The notes: generated from the letters alone by a model not told the origin. Counted from the first letter of the stretch, positions 25,911 to 34,331 are shown. The stretch: DNA of 64,000 nt from Haloferax marinisediminis (GCF_009674585.1 NZ_WKJP01000001.1:186001-250000), one strand, 5' to 3'. Made by a program: numbers and translations.

Positions 25911-26591
25911 ATGGGCACAAAACGACTACTTCGGGCAGCTGGACGGGCACTCGGAGTCGCAGGGGTAGCGCTCAGCGGCGCGTATCTCTTCGCACTCCGG
26001 CCGTGGCACAGACGCTGGGGAACGACCGACACCGAGGCGGCGGGCGCACTCCCGGGTGACGACTTCGTCGGCGACGCCGACGTGGTCTCCACACGAGCAA
26101 TCACCATCGCGACACCAGCGCGGGCCATCTGGCCGTGGCTGGTGCAGTTAGGGCAGGGTCGCGGTGGGTTCTACAGTTACGAGCGGCTGGAGAACCTCTT
26201 CGGGTTGCAGATTCACAGCGCCGACCACATCCTCCCGAGCCACCAGCACCTCAGCGTCGGTGACGTGATTCGTCTCGGTCCACCGGGGTCGAACACACCG
26301 TCGTTTCACGTAGCATTGGTCGACCCAGGTCGGACGCTCGTCTTGAGCGCGCCGGGGTGGGAAACGGGAGCGAGTACGGCCACGTGGACGTTCGCGTTAC
26401 ACGAAATCTCCCCCAGTGCGACGAGACTCATCGTCAGATTCCGGGGACGCTCGACGTCGCTTCGGGAGCGAGTGTTCAACCGACTCGTCGTCGAACCCAT
26501 CCAGTTCGCGATGGAGCGAAAGATGTTGAAAGGCATCCGAAAGCGGGCCGAACGAGCGCGAGCGAGTCCGACAGAGGGTCGGCGTCGCTGA
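25911..26591 (+). CDS. Membrane-anchored SRPBCC (START-like) protein
   Basis: A 226-residue protein. An N-terminal hydrophobic segment (LGVAGVALSGAYLFAL) is followed by an SRPBCC/polyketide-cyclase-like domain, with TRAITIATPARAIWPWLVQL, QGRGGFYSYERLENLFGLQI and TWTFALHEISPSATRLIVRF as typical strands. Such domains bind hydrophobic ligands; the ligand is unknown. ATG at 25911 is well placed, 47 bases after the VanZ-like gene, possibly in one transcript with it. Confidence 0.82.
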   Translation: MGTKRLLRAAGRALGVAGVALSGAYLFALRPWHRRWGTTDTEAAGALPGDDFVGDADVVSTRAITIATPARAIWPWLVQLGQGRGGFYSYERLENLFGLQIHSADHILPSHQHLSVGDVIRLGPPGSNTPSFHVALVDPGRTLVLSAPGWETGASTATWTFALHEISPSATRLIVRFRGRSTSLRERVFNRLVVEPIQFAMERKMLKGIRKRAERARASPTEGRRR

Positions 26592-26652
26592 CCCAGCGCC
26601 GACGGGCGATTCGAAAGTCTTTTTCGTCCCCTCCGGCTTCGGAAGAGTGCAA

Positions 26653-26726
26653 GCCGCCTTAGCTCAGACTGGGAGAGCACTCGACTGAAGATCGAGCTGT
26701 CCCCGGTTCAAATCCGGGAGGCGGCA
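26653..26726 (+). tRNA. tRNA-Phe(GAA), copy 1
   Basis: A 74-base gene with acceptor GCCGCCT/AGGCGGC, anticodon stem CTCGA/TCGAG, loop CTGAAGA and discriminator A. Identical in sequence to copy 2 at 32165-32238, while the upstream flanks differ. Confidence 0.94.
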
Positions 26727-26792
26727 CTTCTGTGATTTCAACCCGACGAGCGGAGCGAGTCGCAGTGAAATCCAGAATGCGACCCGAGCGGG

Positions 26793-26870
26793 TTCTGAAC
26801 CAGACGAGTCGCAGCGTTCGAGCGAAGCGAGAACGACCGTCTCGGCGAGGTTCAAATCCGGGAAGTGGCA
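26793..26870 (+). repeat. tRNA-tail relic B (after tRNA-Phe copy 1)
   Basis: Bases 26849-26870 copy the last 22 bases of tRNA-Phe with two changes, 144 bases downstream of the original. A 21-base block at 26793-26813 (begins TTCTGAACCAGACGAG) recurs exactly at 32304-32324 in relic C. Between them is GAGCGAAGCGAG instead of the core seen at the other sites. Confidence 0.82.
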
Positions 26871-27175
26871 ATTTCCTACGTACTGCACGAACGAGCGACG
26901 CAACCGAGTCGTGTGACGACACAGTATTCAGTTCTCTTTCGGACCCAACTCGACCCTTCCATCGACGAGAAAAGACGAAATTCAGGAAGATTCAGGGGTG
27001 AGTTCGTCCTCGGGATAGCAGAATGTACCCGAGAATGTAATTATTACACCTAGATACGTTGTGAGTGGGTTTATTGAAATTATAACCCTGCATTGCAACT
27101 GTATCGACAATTAACGTGTGTTGAACTTCTTGTAAGCGACACATAACAATACGTCTTATTTGTCAATTTATCCCG
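26871..27175. other. AT-rich intergenic region upstream of the charged Tat protein
   Basis: No gene visible. A hairpin CTCGGG/CCCGAG lies at 27009-27033. From about 27035 the sequence is strongly AT-rich; CTTATTT around 27152 is a candidate TATA element for the gene starting at 27176. Confidence 0.5.
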
Positions 27176-28534
27176 ATGACAGAACCCTCGAGACCTAGTG
27201 GCCGGTTGCCGCTAGACAGACGGTCTGCGCTGAAATTGACTGGTGGGTTCCTCCTCGCGAGTGCGCTCGGTGGACAGGTTGGAGCAGTTCACGCGCTCGA
27301 TGGAACACAGCAAGTATACCGTGTCAAGCAAGGCTCCCGCGAGTTCGAAATCACTCTCCTCGAGGGTGATACACCCGTCAGAGAGCTCTACGACCTTCGG
27401 ATTCCAGACGCGTACGGTGGCGACAACGGTGCGACGGACCCCGGAGAAGGGCCGTACTACGAGTCACTGGGGCTCAAATACCTGCTAGAAGCGCAAGAAT
27501 CGGTGATGTTCCTCTACCACGGGCCAGATGGGGTCAGTCTCGTCGCACTCCATGGCGGTCCGGGTGACGGGACAGCAGTCACGTGGCGGGTTACTGGCGT
27601 GCCCTCCGGTGCAAAGTGGCTGGTGAAAGACGACCTGTACACCTACCCAGAGACGGGAGAGCCAGCGGTGTCGAACTACGACCAGTGGAACGTGAGCGGA
27701 AGCCAGCACGTCATCGATTGGACGTGGGCTGGTGGCCGAACAGACGGTGGCGTTCTCGGCTATCTCAACGGCGACTTCTCGATTACCATCGACCCAGCGT
27801 ACAACACCGCTGCAACACTCTACGGAGAGTATTTTGCCGGCGTAATCGCCGGGTGGTACGTCCTCACCGGTAGTTGGGGTAATCTGACGCGCGAGGAGTT
27901 GAACCTCCAAGAACCAGTGACGATTAGCTGCGAGACGATCCAGGAGCCAGAAGTGCCTGGGACGCCGCAGGAGGAGACTCCAGAAGAGACTCCCACAGAA
28001 ACCCCTGAAGAAGAGACTCCTGAAGAAACACCAGAAGAGTCGCCCGAAGAATCTCCTGCGGAAGAGACTCCCACAGAAACCCCTGAAGAGAAGAAGTCGA
28101 ACGAGAAGAAGAAGAAAAAGAACAAAGAAGAGAAGGAGAAGCCGGAGTGGAAGGAAGACCGCGACGAGGCACGTGAAGAGTGGAAAGAAGACCGAGACGA
28201 GTGGCAGAAAAAACGCGACAACGGGGACGACGACTGGAAAGAAGCCCGCGACGAAGCACGAGAAGAGCGGAAAGAAAAGCGTGACAAGTGGCAGGACAAG
28301 CGGGACAAAGAAAAGGAGAAAGAGAGGAAAAAGCGAGAAAAAGAGAAAGAGAAGGAGAAGAAGAAGCGGGAGAAGGAGAAAGAGAAGGAGAGAAAAAAGC
28401 GAGAGAAGAAGAAAAAGAAGGAGAGGAAAAAGAAGCGAAACAGGGGCGACGACCGCGAGTGGGATGATGACGACGACGACGATGACGACGACCGCGAGTG
28501 GGATGACGACGACGACGATGACGACGACGACTGA
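27176..28534 (+). CDS. Tat-exported protein with extreme charged low-complexity tail
   Basis: A 452-residue protein. A Tat signal (DRRSALKLTGGFLLASALGG) precedes a folded-looking domain of about 220 residues (YRVKQGSREFEITLLEGD, ALHGGPGDGTAVTWRVTGVP, YFAGVIAGWYVLTGSWGNL) that I cannot assign. From about residue 262 come Glu/Thr/Pro repeats (ETPEETPTETPEE), with a 29-base direct DNA repeat at 27983-28011 and 28061-28089; then about 115 residues of almost only Lys, Glu, Arg and Asp; and finally two REW motifs each followed by ten aspartates. Polyaspartate could bind calcium; the tail resembles a stalk or wall-interacting region. It lies directly before the halolysin gene. Confidence 0.85.
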   Translation: MTEPSRPSGRLPLDRRSALKLTGGFLLASALGGQVGAVHALDGTQQVYRVKQGSREFEITLLEGDTPVRELYDLRIPDAYGGDNGATDPGEGPYYESLGLKYLLEAQESVMFLYHGPDGVSLVALHGGPGDGTAVTWRVTGVPSGAKWLVKDDLYTYPETGEPAVSNYDQWNVSGSQHVIDWTWAGGRTDGGVLGYLNGDFSITIDPAYNTAATLYGEYFAGVIAGWYVLTGSWGNLTREELNLQEPVTISCETIQEPEVPGTPQEETPEETPTETPEEETPEETPEESPEESPAEETPTETPEEKKSNEKKKKKNKEEKEKPEWKEDRDEAREEWKEDRDEWQKKRDNGDDDWKEARDEAREERKEKRDKWQDKRDKEKEKERKKREKEKEKEKKKREKEKEKERKKREKKKKKERKKKRNRGDDREWDDDDDDDDDDREWDDDDDDDDDD

Positions 28535-28745
28535 TCCGTTCAGTACGACTCCAATCTCGGTGACGACGACCTCGGCGTAATTCACCGCGGGCACACTACT
28601 TCTCACAGGGAACACGCGAGCAGAGAGACAGCGACCCTCGTACGGGGCGAGTGAAACCGGCGAATAATTTTATCGTGTTCTGGACCGTCCGGTTTACCTG
28701 ATAGTATCGGCGTCCAACTCGGCCCGGTAGTATTGCTTTCACACT

Positions 28746-30527
28746 ATGACAGATTACACCACAATCAGCCGTCGGCAGTTGCTCAGAATAACAGGTGCTA
28801 GCATTGCACTTGGGGGAGTTGGGACGGGCGTCGCGGGCGCCGAAGAAGGACGTTACATCGTCGGCGTGAATTCGAACGCAGGTCTCAGAGAGGCACGACG
28901 GCGTGCGGCATCGGTCAAACGCGTTCTCGATTTCGGCGGTATCGGGACGGCCGTCGCCGGACAGTTCTCACAGTCCGCACTTCGAGGCCTCTCGAACCGT
29001 CCCGACGTTCGGTACATCGAACCAGACGGTGTCATGCACGCGATCGGCGGCCCCAGTGACATCGACAGCAGCGACGCGGAGATTCCGTGGGGCGTCGACC
29101 GCGTCGACGCAGAGAAGGTACACGAGAGCACGACGGGAGACGGTGCGCACATCGCGATTATCGACAGTGGCATCGACAACGACCACCCGGACCTCTCGGG
29201 GAACCTCGGAGACGGAATCGCCTACACGGTCGGCCCTCGATGGCGCGACGACTCCAGTACCGACCCGAGAGACTGGGACGACGGAAACGGTCACGGGACG
29301 CATTGCGCAGGCATCGCCGCCGCAGTCAACAACGGGAACGGTGTCGTGGGTGTTTCGACACGGTCGACGTTGCACGCCGTGAAGGTGCTCGATAACAGCG
29401 GCAGTGGGTCCTACTCCGACGTCGCCGCGGGCATCGCGTACGTCGCAGACCGTGGGTGGGATGTGGGAAGTCTGAGTCTCGGAGGTGGACTCTCCAGCAC
29501 CATCGAAGACGCGTGTAACTACGCGTATGGGAAGGGCGTGCTGTTAGTTGCCGCAGCAGGCAACGACGGTGAAGACGTCGCAAACAGCGCCCCAGCAGCG
29601 TACCCATCTGTCGTCGCGGTGAGTGCCACGAGCGACGACGATTCGGTTCCGAGCTGGTCGAACTTCGGCGACGAAATCGAACTGGCCGCACCGGGCGTCA
29701 ACATCTACTCCACGTACAAAGGCGGTGGCTACGCGACACTGTCCGGAACGTCGATGGCGTGTCCACACGTCTCGGGAGCAGCAGGGCTCTTGATGAGCAC
29801 CGGGCTTTCGCACACGGACGCACGAACTCGCCTGCAATCGTCGGCAGAAGATATCGGGGCCAGTGGCCGCGACACGTACTACGGATACGGTCTCCTCGAC
29901 GTCGAAGCTGCGCTCGGTGGGGCGAGTGATGGCGGGTCAGGCGATGACGGGTCGTCAGATACGACTGCCCCGTCGGCACCGTCGAATTTGACGTCACCCA
30001 CCCAAACAGACACGACAGTCGACCTGAGTTGGGATGCTTCGACAGACGACACCGGCGTGGCGTACTACACCGTCTACGTCGGCAGCACAGCGTGGGGAAC
30101 TACGACAGAGACGTCTGAGACAGTGACGGGCCTCGCCGCAGACACGTCGTACGACTGCTTCGTCACTGCCACCGACGCCGCAGGAAACGAATCTGCACAG
30201 AGTAACACGATTACCGTGACCACCAACACGGCCGGCGGGACGCCGCCGACGGTCACCTCGTTCAGCGTGCAATCTGGAAGTCCGAACAACCCACACGCGG
30301 ACGTGGAACTGTCGTGGCGCGTCTCTGGGTCGCCCGAGTCGGTGGCGCTCGAACTGTACGACGGGTCCATCAGTTCAGGAGAGTCGCCGATTCAGACGTG
30401 GAGCGTCGCGAGCGAAGGGAGCCTCGTCTACCAAGAGAAGTTCGCCTCTCCGAAGGCGTACACCGCTCGAATCGTCGCGACGAACGCCGCAGGCACCGAC
30501 GAGGAGACGAAGACAGTACAGGCCTGA
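28746..30527 (+). CDS. Halolysin-type subtilisin-like serine protease with fibronectin III domain
   Basis: A 593-residue exported protease. Tat signal SRRQLLRITGASIALGG at the N-terminus, an inhibitor-like propeptide (YIVGVNSNAG to PDVRYIEPDG), then a subtilase domain with catalytic Asp140 (IIDSGIDNDH), His183 (GNGHGTHCAGI) and Ser336 (SGTSMACPHVSG). After a Gly/Ser/Asp linker at about 395 comes a fibronectin type III domain (APSNLTSPTQTDTTVDLSWD) and an Ig-like C-terminal domain. Halolysins fold in the cytoplasm and mature outside the cell. The start follows a promoter at about 28670-28720. Confidence 0.94.
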   Translation: MTDYTTISRRQLLRITGASIALGGVGTGVAGAEEGRYIVGVNSNAGLREARRRAASVKRVLDFGGIGTAVAGQFSQSALRGLSNRPDVRYIEPDGVMHAIGGPSDIDSSDAEIPWGVDRVDAEKVHESTTGDGAHIAIIDSGIDNDHPDLSGNLGDGIAYTVGPRWRDDSSTDPRDWDDGNGHGTHCAGIAAAVNNGNGVVGVSTRSTLHAVKVLDNSGSGSYSDVAAGIAYVADRGWDVGSLSLGGGLSSTIEDACNYAYGKGVLLVAAAGNDGEDVANSAPAAYPSVVAVSATSDDDSVPSWSNFGDEIELAAPGVNIYSTYKGGGYATLSGTSMACPHVSGAAGLLMSTGLSHTDARTRLQSSAEDIGASGRDTYYGYGLLDVEAALGGASDGGSGDDGSSDTTAPSAPSNLTSPTQTDTTVDLSWDASTDDTGVAYYTVYVGSTAWGTTTETSETVTGLAADTSYDCFVTATDAAGNESAQSNTITVTTNTAGGTPPTVTSFSVQSGSPNNPHADVELSWRVSGSPESVALELYDGSISSGESPIQTWSVASEGSLVYQEKFASPKAYTARIVATNAAGTDEETKTVQA

Positions 30528-30656
30528 GGCCCCCGGTCGAGGGCGCTACAGGAGCGTTCTCAGCCGACACGCCACAGCGCGAGATGTCCACCAACAGGAC
30601 GTTCACCTTTCCCCTTCACAAGACTTATACGTGCAACGCGGTTGAATCCAAAGGCA

Positions 30657-30851
30657 ATGGCGAAAGGTAAGGTTGATTTCTTCAACGACACTGGCGGTTA
30701 CGGTTTCATCTCTACTGACGACGCGGACGACGACGTGTTCTTCCACATGGAAGACGTTGGCGGCCCGGACCTCGAAGAGGGTCAGGAAATCGAATTCGAC
30801 ATCGAACAGGCCCCCAAGGGTCCCCGCGCGACGAACGTCACCCGCCTCTAA
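30657..30851 (+). CDS. Cold-shock domain protein, copy 1
   Basis: A 64-residue CspA-type protein with one OB fold; the RNA-binding motifs appear as GYGFIS and DVFFHME. It is expected to bind single-stranded RNA or DNA. TATA-like CTTATACG lies about 35 bases upstream. A second gene 164 bases further on is about 94 percent identical in DNA, and the ten bases AAAGGCAATG around the start are shared. Confidence 0.95.
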   Translation: MAKGKVDFFNDTGGYGFISTDDADDDVFFHMEDVGGPDLEEGQEIEFDIEQAPKGPRATNVTRL

Positions 30852-31014
30852 GCAGGTTTTCGTTCAACGCCGGTAACTTCACACACTGACGAACTTTCTT
30901 CCGTTTTTCACCCACCGACAGCGGGCGCGCTGTGTCGCGCAGTCTCGCGGTTATCCGAACTCAGTTGAGGTATGCGGAAGGGTTAACCGTCCACAGCATC
31001 GTTATACAAAGGCA

Positions 31015-31209
31015 ATGGCGAAAGGTAAAGTTGATTTCTTCAACGACACTGGCGGTTACGGTTTCATTTCTACTGACGACGCGGACGACGACGTGTTCTT
31101 CCACATGGAAGACGTTGGCGGCCCGGACCTCGAAGAGGGACAGGAAGTCGAATTCGACATCGAAGACGCCCCGAAGGGCCCGCGCGCGACGAACGTCAAG
31201 CGCCTCTAA
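31015..31209 (+). CDS. Cold-shock domain protein, copy 2
   Basis: A 64-residue paralogue of the preceding gene, differing at 11 of 195 bases and at three residues (Val for Ile, Asp for Gln, Lys for Thr), all in the C-terminal half. The first ~120 bases differ at only two sites. It has its own short upstream region (GTTATAC). Confidence 0.95.
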   Translation: MAKGKVDFFNDTGGYGFISTDDADDDVFFHMEDVGGPDLEEGQEVEFDIEDAPKGPRATNVKRL

Positions 31210-31389
31210 CTCGGTGCGAACTCGTAACCACAGACGAATCGTTTCTTGAGAACTATTTTCTACAGCCGAAGAGTCGCATCGCTCGTCGACGGTAGTATTG
31301 TATCCAACCACAATATTCTGGCACAGATGTTGCCCCAGTCAGGGCAGAAGATTCATACCTCTCCGTAGTTGTGCATAGATTGAACAACA

Positions 31390-32115
31390 ATGTCTGCCGA
31401 GAGGGAGCGCGAACCCCACCCGAGGCCGCCCGATTCACACATCGGTGCGGACCTCTTCGACGAGACCATGGGTCCGGGGTCGTCGTTCGCCCACCTGTAC
31501 CGCGGAGAGATACACCGGATGAAATCCTGGCGCGAGCGGTTAGACCGGACGAGCAACTGGGCGATTACGCTGATGGCGGGGATTCTCACGTGGTCGTTCT
31601 CTGCACAGACACACCCACACTACATCATCCTGCTCGGCCTCGTGACGCTGAGTATCTTCCTCGGAATCGAGTCGCGCCGCTTCCGTGCGTACGACATCTG
31701 GCGCTCCCGCGTCAGGATGTTCCAACAGAACGTCTTCGCGTACGCACTCGACCCGATGGGCGGTGTCGTCGACGAGAACTGGCGACAGAAACTGGGCAGC
31801 GACTACCGAACGCCGAACATGAAGATTCCGTTCGAAGAGGCGGTTGCACACCGGCTTCGGCGGGTGTATCTCCCACTGTTCCTCGTGATGCTCGTCGCGT
31901 GGGTTATCCAGTTGACCACGTACACTGACCACGCGAGTCTGGTCGCCAACGCAGGCGTCGGAAGCGTTCCGGGGACCGTCACCGTCGCCATCGTAGCGGC
32001 GTTCTACGCGACGATCGTCGCCATCGCGTTCCGGCCACGGGACTGGAACGTCAACGGCGAACTCATCCCGAGTGACGTGACCGGATGGGAACCGCCCGAA
32101 CGCGACGAGACCTAG
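31390..32115 (+). CDS. DUF2270 membrane protein
   Basis: A 241-residue protein of the DUF2270 family. N-terminal cytoplasmic part with FAHLYRGEIHRMKSWRERLD, two helices (NWAITLMAGILTWSFSAQ and YIILLGLVTLSIFLGIE), a conserved cytoplasmic block (RRFRAYDIWRSRVRMFQQNV), then two more helices. Function unknown. It ends 50 bases before tRNA-Phe copy 2. Confidence 0.88.
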   Translation: MSAEREREPHPRPPDSHIGADLFDETMGPGSSFAHLYRGEIHRMKSWRERLDRTSNWAITLMAGILTWSFSAQTHPHYIILLGLVTLSIFLGIESRRFRAYDIWRSRVRMFQQNVFAYALDPMGGVVDENWRQKLGSDYRTPNMKIPFEEAVAHRLRRVYLPLFLVMLVAWVIQLTTYTDHASLVANAGVGSVPGTVTVAIVAAFYATIVAIAFRPRDWNVNGELIPSDVTGWEPPERDET

Positions 32116-32164
32116 CGCCGGAATCCGAAATCGTTTTTTCCACCCTGCACGTCTACCGAGATGC

Positions 32165-32238
32165 GCCGCCTTAGCTCAGACTGGGAGAGCACTCGACTGA
32201 AGATCGAGCTGTCCCCGGTTCAAATCCGGGAGGCGGCA
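32165..32238 (+). tRNA. tRNA-Phe(GAA), copy 2
   Basis: Identical over all 74 bases to copy 1 at 26653-26726. The upstream flanks of the two genes differ. Downstream sequence carries relic C. Confidence 0.94.
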
Positions 32239-32303
32239 CTTCTCTGAACCCGACCACCGAGCGAAGCGAGCGTGGCGGGTTCTGAACGTGCGACTTGAGC
32301 GGA

Positions 32304-32378
32304 TTCTGAACCAGACGAGTCGCAACCGCGAACGGAGTGAGCGGTCCGTCTCGACTCGGTTCAAATCCGAGAGGCAGA
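32304..32378 (+). repeat. tRNA-tail relic C (left repeat of the peroxiredoxin cassette)
   Basis: Contains the 21-base block shared with relic B (32304-32324), the core GCGAACGGAGTGAGCG (32328-32343) and a degenerate tRNA-Phe 3' end (32358-32378, 18 of 21 matching). Its 48 bases at 32316-32363 recur exactly at 33143-33190. Confidence 0.88.
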
Positions 32379-32469
32379 GGACGCTGTTTACTCGTCGGAC
32401 GCATCCAAACTAGAGAGACGGAATACCCGTGGGAACAATTAACATGGATGCTAGCGTACGTGTAATGTT

Positions 32470-33138
32470 ATGCAGAGTGCTGACGAGAACGTCGAGGCGC
32501 TGGTGACGAAGGCAGAAGCCGAGTGGATGAAGCGATACGAAACGGGCCCGTCGCGCCTCCGATGGACCGAACTCCCGGTGCAGGTTGGCGACGACGCGCC
32601 GGACGCCGAACTGGCAGACTTGAATGGAGAGATGCGGTCACTGAGTGGGTTCTGGGCCGAACAACCGACAATCGTGATGTTCTGGCGGCACTTCGGGTGT
32701 AACTGCGGAATCGAACGTGCAGAGCGATTAGCAACGGAGTACGGCGACTACCGCGACGCGGGCGCGGAAGTGGTCGTAGTGACGCAAGCCGAGCCTGCAC
32801 GGTCGGCCGAGTACGCCGAACGACGTGGCATCGAGTGTCCCGTCCTCTGTGACCCGGGACGAGAGACGTACGACGCGTTCGGACTGTTGGATTACGACCT
32901 CCCGCAAGTGTTCCAAGGCGCACCCGACGAGTTCCTCGCGCTGGACCCCGAGGCGGGCGCTGGCTTAGCCGCCGACCGGCGTGAGATGGGACAGAATATG
33001 GTCGACAACCCGTGGCAACAGGCAGGCGAATTCCTCGTCGATACGGACGGTCACATTCAGGTGAGCCACCGGTACCAGTACTGCGAGGACTACCCCGACC
33101 CGGGCGTCTTCCTGACTGCGCTTCGGATGCTCGAGTGA
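32470..33138 (+). CDS. Peroxiredoxin-like (AhpC/TSA-type) protein
   Basis: A 222-residue thioredoxin-fold protein. The N-terminal half matches AhpC/TSA-like proteins: VGDDAPDAELADLNGEM, then PTIVMFWRHFGCNCGIERAE, where the usual peroxidatic-Cys region has a CxC (GCNCG), followed by EVVVVTQAEPARSAEY and IECPVLCDPGRETYDAFGL. It probably reduces peroxides or acts in disulfide exchange; the CxC makes it atypical. The gene stands alone between two 48-bp direct repeats derived from tRNA-Phe, which suggests acquisition as a cassette. Confidence 0.8.
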   Translation: MQSADENVEALVTKAEAEWMKRYETGPSRLRWTELPVQVGDDAPDAELADLNGEMRSLSGFWAEQPTIVMFWRHFGCNCGIERAERLATEYGDYRDAGAEVVVVTQAEPARSAEYAERRGIECPVLCDPGRETYDAFGLLDYDLPQVFQGAPDEFLALDPEAGAGLAADRREMGQNMVDNPWQQAGEFLVDTDGHIQVSHRYQYCEDYPDPGVFLTALRMLE

Positions 33139-33142
33139 ACGG

Positions 33143-33206
33143 CGAGTCGCAACCGCGAACGGAGTGAGCGGTCCGTCTCGACTCGGTTCACATCCAGGAG
33201 ACAGCA
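33143..33206 (+). repeat. tRNA-tail relic D (orphan, right repeat of the cassette)
   Basis: Starts four bases after the peroxiredoxin-like stop codon. Bases 33143-33190 equal 32316-32363 exactly (48 of 48), including the core at 33155-33170. Bases 33185-33206 match the tRNA-Phe 3' end at 18 of 22 positions, yet no tRNA gene is attached. Confidence 0.88.
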
Positions 33207-33329
33207 TACTTCTGCGAACCACTGAGAGAGCAGCAGGACCGAACAGCGCGTGAGCGGACGAGACTGTCGATTAGGCAATTGCTAATTAACGTTGAATCTG
33301 GCGATGTTTCTAATCAGCCAAAACTCGTT

Positions 33330-34331
33330 ATGGAAATACAAGAACTCACACTCGACGAGTGGGCAGCCGTCGCTGAGAGGAAACGCCTCGGTGTGTTTCA
33401 TATGCCCGACGTACTGTCCGTTATCGACGACCACACTGATGCGGAGATGCGCCTCCTCGGAGGGTTCGATGGCAAACAACTGGTCGGGATGCTTCCGCTC
33501 TTCTTGCACAAGTATCCGGGGGTACGACTCGCACTTTCTCCCCCACCGGCAGTGAACATGTCGCGGATGGGGCCAGTCGTGATGATAAATAGCCCCAAGC
33601 TCCGGAAGCAAGAACGCCTCAATCAGGAATTCACTGAAGCGGTCCTGAACGAACTCGACCGCTACAAAGGAATCATGCTGTACTACATGATTCTCGACAC
33701 GACGTACACCGACCCACGGCCGTACCGATGGGCTGGATTCAGATTCGAACCGCGGTATACCTATCAGCTCGATTTGCGAGACAGGGGCGCCGACGAGGTC
33801 ATAGCTGGGTTCTCACGCAACCTCCGTTGGGAAATCCAAAACTTCGACGACCATTCGGTTGAGGTATCTCTCGGTGGGGTTGGTGACGCTCTTCGAGTCT
33901 ACGACGACACGAAAGCGCGATTCGCTGAACAGGGAGCAAAATTCCCGGTTTCGCGGGCGTTCACACGTGACCTCATTTCGACGCTCGACGACTCCGCCCG
34001 AGTCTACACCGCCACAGGCCCAGACGGCGAGTACCTCGGAGGAATCACGGTTCTGTACTCCGATACGACGGCCTACTTCTGGCTCGGTGGCACACGGGCG
34101 AACTACCAAAACCAGAGTGTCAACAGTTTCCTCCACTGGCAGATAATTCAGGACATCCTCTCTGACCCCACGCTCGAGAGCGTCGAACGGTACGACCTCG
34201 GAAGGGCTGCAGTCAAGCGACTCGGCCGGTACAAGAGCAAGTTCAATCCAGAACTCGTTCCCTACTACGAGATCAAATCGAGCAGGCTCATCGACCTCGC
34301 CAAAGAGGCCTATAAACTCGTCTCGTACTGA
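33330..34331 (+). CDS. FemAB/GNAT-like acyltransferase
   Basis: A 333-residue protein with the double-GNAT layout of FemAB/BioF2-like transferases: LGVFHMPDVLSVIDDHTDAE and LVGMLPLFLHKYPGVRLALS in the first half; a second half with YQLDLRDRGADEVIAGFSRN, LGGITVLYSDTTAYFWLGGT and VERYDLGRAAVKRLGRYKSK. Relatives transfer amino acids or acyl groups to cell-envelope or lipid-linked substrates; the substrate here is unknown. ATG at 33330 starts the conserved domain. The 5' part has lower GC than core genes, in line with an accessory origin next to the cassette. Confidence 0.8.
   Translation: MEIQELTLDEWAAVAERKRLGVFHMPDVLSVIDDHTDAEMRLLGGFDGKQLVGMLPLFLHKYPGVRLALSPPPAVNMSRMGPVVMINSPKLRKQERLNQEFTEAVLNELDRYKGIMLYYMILDTTYTDPRPYRWAGFRFEPRYTYQLDLRDRGADEVIAGFSRNLRWEIQNFDDHSVEVSLGGVGDALRVYDDTKARFAEQGAKFPVSRAFTRDLISTLDDSARVYTATGPDGEYLGGITVLYSDTTAYFWLGGTRANYQNQSVNSFLHWQIIQDILSDPTLESVERYDLGRAAVKRLGRYKSKFNPELVPYYEIKSSRLIDLAKEAYKLVSY

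Noticed and set aside
26659-26922. Minus-strand frames over tRNA-Phe and its relic, likewise near 25223-25420 and 32171-32404
   Set aside because: They translate tRNA sequence (residues such as LPLPGFEP and PPPGFEPGT), a common false gene call around haloarchaeal tRNAs.
27961-28534. Repeats in the charged protein gene as a possible CRISPR array
   Set aside because: The repeats are in-frame codon repeats (ETP, KE and D tracts) without constant repeat/spacer alternation.
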